From positions 3,534,001 to 3,598,000 of the forward strand of contig JAJFZO010000087.1 in assembly GCA_021397835.1 (NCBI GenBank): a stretch of 64,000 nt of DNA. Direction: 5' to 3'. The notes under the pieces are model-generated. The model was given only the letters and a program-made list of their open reading frames with translations. It was not told the DNA's origin and did not search any database. Shown in pieces: positions 56,871-64,000 of this stretch. A program made the position numbers and the translations under genes. This DNA is from Moringa oleifera. Its lineage: Eukaryota > Streptophyta > Magnoliopsida > Brassicales > Moringaceae. How positions within the stretch are numbered: position 1 is the first letter of the stretch; each line of letters starts with the position of its first letter.

Positions 56871-59800
56871 AGGGGTATGGTGCATATGTATGAAATGAAG
56901 AAAATCGATTAATTTGGTTTTGAATGGTTTGATAAATAAGCGTTAGAAAATTCAAACTTTAATTCCAGTAACCCAACTAAAAATTAAAGATTTGTAGAAC
57001 AAAAATAGCCTTCTTCCTATTAGATTGTCTCCTTTCATCATCCATCAACTAGGTAAGGTTCTTTTTTTTTACTTTTTTTTTTTGTTTAACAATATGTTAT
57101 TAGTTTATAATGGATTAATGTATGAATTTGAGATTATTATTTATCATTTGCTTCATTATATTTTGAACATTATTTTGTTGCATTTACGAAATTATTTGAA
57201 TTAATTTGGAAAGATTAGTTTGCTACTATGTTATATGTTTGGATATCATCTATTTACAATTGTTCATTTTAAGATTTAGTATTTTAAAAAATTAGTCAAT
57301 CTGTACTTGAAAAAAATTTTAAAGTATTTTGAAAAATTAGTTTGGGATACGTTGGATATAGCTAAATTGACACAAGTTAAAATTATTTAGTTTAAGGATT
57401 AGTGTATGTAGAAATGATATAATTTGTATGGTTAACTTTTAAGTAAATTATTTTATAGTAGATTAAAATATCAAAAAACTATATATTCACATCAAGAAAC
57501 GCTCTTCTTTCGTACTTTGACAAAAAATGAAAATAATTAATTAACAAATTTTTCGAGTCCTCCATATTTGCATCATTTTAGTATTTTAAGCTCCCTAAAA
57601 GACGTAAATTTAAGAATATTAAAGTGTCATCCGATACTAATACTCAATATTATGAATATGATCCTATATTACACTTTCTAATAAAAATATTTTTTATTAA
57701 CAAGCATGAAGATATTCGAAAGGCATATGTTGAAATAGGCTCACATCAACTTGTATTAGCTAATTAAATTTTGATTAAGATGAAAAACAAATACAGTGAT
57801 TCCAAGCTTCTTAATTGGTTCAAAAGATTTAACCTACTTAAATATTTAGTAAAAAAAAAAAAGTAAAGCATTTTGTTTTTTATGCATGTTGTCTCTTTCA
57901 AAGTCATCCACCTAAATATTACACAGTCATAGTTAATGGTTTTCAAAGTTGGAAAAGCATGGGTGGTAAAATATACTTTCTACAACATGAAGGAAAAATT
58001 AATTTGCTTCATAGATTTGCTATGGAGGTTTAAAAGAACTCAAAAAATTCATCTCAATATATTAATAGAGCCATAAATACATTCAAGACTTCATTACAGA
58101 TAGTAAAATGGTTGGCCTTGTAACGATCTACTTTCAGAGGTCACAATGAGTCCATCAATTTTACTAGTTGTGAGAACTTCCTTGAGTAGGTAAAATTGCA
58201 AGGATCGATGAATGAAGAAATTGTTAGAATTATATTAGAAAATTCTCCATTGAATGCCAAGATTTACCATCGTGGATGTAGAGGGAAAAAAAGGGGGTTA
58301 CTAAAATTCTTATTATTAAGTGCAAGCCAAAATTCGTGATAACATTAGGGATGCTATTCATTTGTGAAAATTTATTTAAAATTAGAAATGTGTAGGACAC
58401 AAGTGCTAAAAATCTTAAGAAGTAAATAAGTAATATCCTTAATAGATACAAATTATGAGTTAAAGACTTTTAAGATCAAGGGTGTAACAGTGCTTGAAAT
58501 ATTCGAGATGAATGGAATGGTTTATAATAGCTGTATTTCTTAAGGATTGCTCATGTGCCTATTATGTGCATAGCACATTGACTTCACCTTATTTTAGTTG
58601 CAATTGAAAAAAAAAAAGTGCAGAACATATGATTGTTTTTTGTTTGAACTTACGCTGTATTGTGAACTTTTTTAGTGCTTTTTTTCAAGAGAGATTTAGA
58701 ATTCAAATCTATTTAGGAAAATAAAATTACAAATTTGATTGCTTCAAAAGGGTTAACATTGATGTACAGCAACTAATCAAGTTTACACATTGTAATAAAC
58801 TGTAGCTAATTGTTGGAGTCTCATTTTATTTCTATTAGAAGGTTAATTAATTTGTATGATTCTGTTTTACTTTTCTTAAAAATTTGATTAATAGTATATT
58901 AAAAGAATAAATATGTGGAGAAACTAAATATACGTATGAAGATTTGAGATTTTTTGAATCTGCATTTCTATTGCTGTTGATGAACAACATATTAGGAATT
59001 TATGATTTACTGTGTCATGTTTTGCCATTGAAATCTCAAAATATCTTAAATACTATAAATTTACTTTCAGTTAAACAAAAGTTTTTTCAAGAGTTAAGAG
59101 ATGGATGACATGTTTTTGTTGAGAGTTTGGTGTAATTTTGTATTAGTTAGGATACTAATATACCGATTAAGGATGCACGTCATATAAAAGTTACAAGATG
59201 CTCTTGTCAATTAAAAGTTGACATCACAATTGAGTACTACTATCATTTTAAAAAATTATATATTATGACTTATTTTATGTTGAGGAAGTTAGATAGTGAA
59301 TTCTTACACAAAATAGTAGAACTTCTTTTTTTTAGCATGATTTTGACTCTTATTGATGGCTTCAAATTATTTAATGTTAATGATATTATTACTTTTGCTA
59401 AAAGTTATTATTCTTTAAACTTTTGCCAAAAGTAACATCAAAGATTTGAAAAGAAATAATTTGACTAATATATATTTGATGTATTTAACTCTTCAAAATT
59501 TTAGAATATTAATTGTCTTTCTAAATTATCAGACTTTTAACTGAAATAAAAATGTTAGATTATTCTACGAGTTCCCATAATAATTATAAAATGAGCAATT
59601 TTAGTTTTAAACTTATCAAAATATCTTTTTGCAACAAGATGGAGGATTTGTAGATTATATGGTTGTTTATATTGAAAGAGATATTGTTGATTCAATTGAC
59701 AAGAATTCTATTATTTATAAGTTTGATAATCTAAAACCTCATTTAAATTGTAATCGACTGTATTTAAAAAATAAGATAAGTCTTTTTATATTCTCCATAC

Positions 59801-59900
59801 TTGAATGTATTTTTATTTTGAATTAAATGATTTATTTCTTATATTATAATCTTGTTTGATGAAATATCTCTTTTCAGCCACTCTAACTAAAAATTATAAA
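56871..59900 (+). mobile_element. hAT transposon relic, TTF/DUF4371 type
   Basis: The left end near 56871 reads 'taggggtatggtgcatatg' followed by 'aatcgattaatttggttttgaatggttt', as in plant hAT ends (TA/CAGGGGTG...GGTTTGGTTTT). Coding relics run from 57600 to 59790. The right end was not found, so 59900 is an estimate. Confidence 0.5.
57600..59790 (+). pseudogene. hAT-like transposase relic with TTF zinc finger and DUF4371
   Basis: Plus-strand blocks in order: the TTF-finger part 'HEDIRKAYVEIGSHQ' and 'KAFCFLCM..KSS' with 'VIVNGFQSWKS' (57705-57955); DUF4371 'STFRGHNESINFTSCENFLE', 'MNEEIVRIILENSPLNAKI' (58125-58265); 'NIRDEWNGL' and 'MCIAH.LHLILVAIEKKK' (58498-58615); 'DARHIKVTRCSCQLKVDITI' and 'LTLIDGFKLFNVNDIITFAK' (59175-59405); and the C-terminal 'GGFVDYMVVYIERDIVDSID' (59640-59700). 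Many stops and frame changes. This lineage is distinct from the BED-type hAT at 53378. Confidence 0.8.
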
Positions 59901-60117
59901 TTCACCTCTTTTTAATGCCCACTCCTTCCCAACATATAGTAATTTCTTTATGTCTAAGTTATGGTTGATTGAGCTAATTGCCACAAATGGTTTAAAAAAA
60001 TTTCCACACCTAAAATATATCCAAAATTAATCATTTTTATCTTTGTAACCTTTTTTTTATTATGAAGTCTATATTACCCTTAATGAGGCAAAACCATTGA
60101 CACTTAATTTTCTTTTT
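59791..60117. other. AT-rich spacer
   Basis: Probably holds the right end of the hAT element. Nothing else seen. Confidence 0.35.
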
Positions 60118-60535
60118 CTTTTGACAGCACTATACTAATGAATATGATGTTGTCAACCTATCCCTATCACCCTCTCTCTTTTCCCTCACATTTCTCTTTA
60201 TTCTTGTTAACCAAGTCAGAGAACCAAGAATTGAGACACCACATCATATTTTTTTCTTTCAACGGCACAATACAAATGAATAGTATGCTGTCAATCGACC
60301 CTCATCACCCTTTCTCTTCTCCCTGATATTTCTCTTTATTCTTGTTAACCACATCAGAGAACCAAGAACCAAGAACCAAGACACCACATCATACTTTTTC
60401 TTTTGATATTGCAGTACTAATGAATACTATGTTGTCAACCTACCCCAATCACCCTATCTCTTCTCCCTCACATTTCTCTCTATTCTTGTTGACCAAGTCA
60501 AAGGACCAAGAACCAAGACACCACATCATACATCT
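60118..60535. repeat. Three tandem ~140-bp pyrimidine-rich repeats
   Basis: Units carry 'aatgaatatgatgttgtcaacc', 'tcaccctctctcttttccctcacatttctct', 'attcttgttaaccaagtcagagaaccaag' and 'gacaccacatcatac'. The landmark 'atgaat' occurs at 60138, 60276 and 60420 (periods 138 and 144). The second unit has an extra 'aaccaag' triplication. The open frames here (60138-60326, 60342-60641) are repeat-derived, although the peptides 'SLFLLTKSENQE' do repeat. Confidence 0.88.
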
Positions 60536-62328
60536 TCCTTTATGGTTTCTCTCTAAACCCACCATTTCAAACCCATTTTCTCTCTTAATCCTTCAGCTTT
60601 TGGCATGGATTAGAGCAGAAAATAAGATTTTGAACATTTGACTTTAAAGTTGGCATTTGATGATGGAAGGAGGTAATTTTTAAGGTTTTTTTTTTTTATT
60701 TCAATGAGAATAAGATGAGTTGAAACCCATAACTATATTAAGGAAATTTATTTCTCTTTTGCATTGTCTAAGTAATGAATACTTGCATAATGATTTTTTA
60801 ACCCATTTGAAATTTTGATGAGGTATCGGTACAAGTACTATTTGAATCAACTTGGTACAATGGCTTCTTATATGGCTAAGGCGGGTAAATGTTTTATCAG
60901 CCAAAACTAAGGTTATGCAGACAAGCAAAGCACAATATGAAAACATAAAAAAGAAAGGCCTATTTTCTCATGTATTTATATAAGGTTAGGTTCTATATTG
61001 AACTTAATTACATGGAATGAGTGACTGTTAAAAGTGTTTAGTGCTATTTGTGATGTTGAGTCAATTGCAATGTATTATGTAGTTACATGCAAGTTCTTGT
61101 GCATGTTACTGCTACACTGGACATGTAATGCCTTATTATGAGATGGTTGTACATTATTGTTCATAATATTGAATTATCCTTGAATAAGTAAAAAAAAAAA
61201 TTAGTATCAATATTTATAAATCCATAGTTATATCTCGACATTTTCAATGATAACAAATTATTACATCATGAAATCATCAAAGCACAAGAATTACTGAGAG
61301 TGATTTAATATGAATTATAATAACTTAATATAGCATACTAGTATGCTGATTATTTTCATAATAAGTTATTACTTAAAAACAATATGCATTCTATATAGGT
61401 TACCACTATGTGAATAAGAAATATCTTGTTTATGATGCAGTATGCTAATGAGATTCAAATAATGATATACTTCAATAAAAAATATGTTGACAAAAATTTA
61501 AATTATTAACATGTTGGTTTTTCTTAAATTGATGAAAAAAGTTTAGATTTTTTTATTTTTTATTTTTTATTTAATTTAAATTAAATCGTTAATTATCTTT
61601 ATCTCAACTATCAAACATTATTAAAAAACGTATTTTAAATAATAAATTTTGACAACCATTATCTTTTATCAAGATTTTAACGTGGATATTTAAGATGATA
61701 TTTTTGCAACCATCAAGAAAAGCACAGTTTATTATAGTAACAAAACATAACAAAATAACCCAAAATAAAATATGAAATCGATTTCACTAATAAAGTAAAA
61801 TTCCTCAAGCAATCTTATCCATCACCTTTCACTATATCAACATCCCTTTTGACCTGTTTTACCTTCGACATCCGCCCAATAGTCTGATTCAGCCAAAATC
61901 TAATAACCCATTTGTAGTTAAACTCGAACCCATTATTAGTGGTCTTTTTCCTAACTTGCTGGTAGCAACCATTTTTAATAAGATGCACTAGTTGATTTTT
62001 TTCTCTTAGATCAATCATCTCATCTTTCCAGCTCTTTGTTAGCCTCAGTTTCTTCACCTTAGTCCACTCCAATTGTTACTACGACTTTCTTTACATATGC
62101 AGTACTTCTCAGTGATCTCATTTCTTTGCATATATATGTACCATTTGATTTTCATAAAATCTACAAATTTGATCAAGATCTCAGAGTGCTTTATGTGCGA
62201 AATTTGAAACTCCATGCAACACACATGCTCCAGCCCCGGTTTTAGATACATGTTATAGAGATAAGCATAAACTTTCTTTCAAGTACACATAAGAAGCCCA
62301 TATACATATACAATCAAAGAAAAGCTTA
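60536..62328. other. Intergenic region
   Basis: No known domain. A slightly GC-richer segment (61810-62250) holds a minus-strand open frame of 85 codons (61815-62072) encoding a Lys/Trp-rich peptide and an overlapping one (62054-62251). Neither is recognised, and they sit next to the EF-hand relic's 3' side. Confidence 0.35.
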
Positions 62329-62615
62329 CTACATGATGGTGTATCCCTGATGGAAAACATATCCAACAAGGGCCAGCAGCTCAACTCCTTCGAGGAATTC
62401 ATCTCCATTTTGCATCACAAAGTTTCAGACCATGACGTGCTGTGCACTGCATATCTGGTAAATGACATAAGATGCTCGATAGCTTCCATTAGGGCTTTGT
62501 CAGTGAGACGAACATCACCTTCTACATCACATCCCATCAAGATCTCTCTCTTGGTGGGTGTTCTATGATTCACTAAACGGAACTCAATAGCTTGAGGATC
62601 ACTATCAGCAAGCAT
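62329..62615 (-). pseudogene. EF-hand relative with frameshifts; 66-residue frame remains
   Basis: Starts at ATG 62615 (MLADSDPQAIEFRLVNHR, 'caaacATG' context). The in-frame upstream extension to 62720 covers the conserved TATA and leader, so it is rejected. The frame stops at 62415 after 66 residues, ending 'RYAVHSTSWSETL'. Loop 1 is D-V-E-G-D-V-R-L-T-D-K-A, missing Gly 6 and Glu 12. The remaining half survives in other frames as 'ARHGLKLCDAKW' and 'QNGDEFLEGVELLALVGY', ending at a TAG at 62329, so at least two frame changes. Sister copy of 34702-34987, with promoter and flanks also alike. Confidence 0.8.
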
Positions 62616-62703
62616 GTTTGCCAAGAAAATAGTCTGCTGCTTAGGGGCAGCTATATGCTTAAGTTTGAAAATTGCTTTGATATTTTCAGGTGAAGACAAG
62701 TTA

Positions 62704-62712
62704 CTTATAGAG
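62704..62712 (-). promoter_or_regulatory. TATA box of EF-hand relic 62329-62615
   Basis: On the minus strand CTCTATAAG followed by TAACTTG, in the context GGGAAGCTCTATAAGTAACT, about 90 bases before the ATG. The core promoter is preserved although the gene is broken. Confidence 0.65.
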
Positions 62713-64000
62713 CTTCCCAATATTCTTGTTCATCATTAACTTTATATTATATGTTTGTGCCTACAATTTGAAATTCTTTAGGCTGATCTTCTCTAGTTAA
62801 TAAGGCTAAGTATATATGTGCAAGTTATTATACAATTTCTAGTTTCTTTTCAACAAAAAAGATATTTCTAATGCAATAAAATTTGGGTATTAAAACTCAC
62901 ATTAATTAATTATATAAAGTCCCTGTCACAATTGTTTTCTGTTTTTCTTTACTAAATGTTATGAGCGAAGGACTTAATTATATCTTTAGATTTCATCTTA
63001 TGACGATAATTTTGATTAAATTTGTCAGCAAACACCGTTGATCAACAAGATGAAATAAATTATAAATTACAGCAAACTCGCCACCAAAGAAAAAAGTATG
63101 TGACACTTATAATAAAGACTTTCAAATCTCTGGGCAAGTCTAAAGCGGAAGAGAATGATTCTTCGTCCGGAATATTCCTTTGCCTAAAGTTCGACTCAAT
63201 AAATTACACAGAATGTGACTGCAATAAGAGAATCATTTGATTGGTTGTAAATTCTAAGGATAAAATGAAGAATATGATGCAAAGTTGGTTGTGTATCAAT
63301 GAAGTCTCGAATATATATCTACATTTGTCACATCAAGTTGATATTTTTAACTGAATTTCTAGCAAATTCAAGCACCAATGGACCTCATAAATTCTGATAA
63401 TTTAGATCAGGCAATACCATATTGTATGTCTTTGCATTTGTCGTAATATGCAGTAAACCCTAAATTAGTTAATTCCCCTTTAGATGATGGAAAATGGGCT
63501 ATATCATTTGTTATGAATGTGTGCAAAGAGAATCAACAAATTACCTAATATTTTTAAAATTTATAATGCACAGAGAAATATAAAGGGAGCTCTTATTAGA
63601 GGATTGATGGATGACCATTTTCACGCGCAATTAATTTGTATAAAGTATTGACAAAGAACTGTGTTAGATAACTACTAATATGATTAGTAAAAATATTGTG
63701 TGGATTTAATTTCTAGAGAAAGTATGTAACTTGTTTGTATAAAAAACATAATTATAGAGGTTTCAATTTTAACAACATAAAAAGAATATTGATGGAGGAT
63801 TTGTCCATTTTTCTTGTAATTTCACCCATAACAACAAAAATACATGTTTAAATAATAACAGAAAATTCTGGTTAAGTCACATTAACAGTACAAGTATTAG
63901 TTATGAATCGAGACAAAAGCGAAGTCTTCTATAATTTGTATCCAAGTTTAGAAACACTATGAAGGAAAGTTACAAGAAAGAAAAACTGAGTGAAAGTGGT
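62713..64000. other. Upstream flank of the last EF-hand relic
   Basis: No gene recognised. 63255-63300 and 63430-63480 resemble 35260-35310 and 35400-35440, so the duplicated unit extends at least 0.8 kb upstream. The open frame 63022-63240 (plus, 72 codons) is Lys/Gln-rich and unassigned. Confidence 0.4.

Noticed and set aside
61815..62251. Two overlapping minus-strand open frames as a possible host gene
   Set aside because: No recognised domain, no TATA or conserved start context, no splice model. Retained only as an unassigned note.
62616..62720. 35-codon N-terminal extension of the 62 kb EF-hand relic
   Set aside because: It spans the conserved TATA box and leader and has no counterpart in the paralogues.

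Overview
This is a repeat-rich, very AT-rich stretch of plant nuclear DNA. The evidence is plant-type transposons of five superfamilies, introns with GT...AG borders, TATA boxes spaced as in plant promoters, and small calmodulin-like EF-hand genes. A eudicot is most likely, but the sequence does not name the species. There are no bacterial operons, CRISPR arrays, rRNA or tRNA genes that I could find. Most short reading frames in the window are chance frames or fragments of decayed transposons.

The host gene content is a dispersed cluster of small, intronless, two-EF-hand genes. Three are intact: 24558-24860 minus, 31461-31724 minus and 48154-48417 plus. Two are frameshifted relatives: 34702-34987 minus and 62329-62615 minus. 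All five carry the same kind of core promoter (CTATAAGT or a close variant, about 70-105 bases before the ATG), so whole gene-plus-promoter units were duplicated. The two broken copies share one frameshift and both still encode an equal-length 66-residue frame.

Region by region: 1-1010 and 17992-19675 are one AT-rich block of diverged ~205-bp repeats ending in a GC-rich segment ('region A'). It is split by a CACTA DNA transposon (about 1011-17988). That transposon is itself interrupted by a 14-kb Ty3/gypsy Tat-lineage LTR retrotransposon (2842-17003). A second copy of the block ('region B', about 25740-28870) lacks the CACTA and so preserves the empty target site. A decayed Ty1/copia element lies on the minus strand at about 19676-22350, followed by two tandem LTR-like fragments (22606-23440). 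The EF-hand genes start at 24.5 kb.

A PIF/Harbinger element (36956-45040, TSD TAA) carries decayed transposase and Myb/SANT genes, three tandem ~435-bp repeats and possible captured sequence. From 51.2 to 59.8 kb there is a minus-strand copia RNase H relic and two different hAT transposase relics (BED-finger type and TTF/DUF4371 type). A three-copy ~140-bp repeat (60118-60535) precedes the last EF-hand relic.

No element looks currently autonomous: every transposase and pol region has stops and frameshifts, and several catalytic residues are changed. The genes most likely to be functional are the three intact EF-hand proteins, presumably Ca2+ sensors. All coordinates of decayed elements are read by eye and are approximate unless a target-site duplication or codon is cited.
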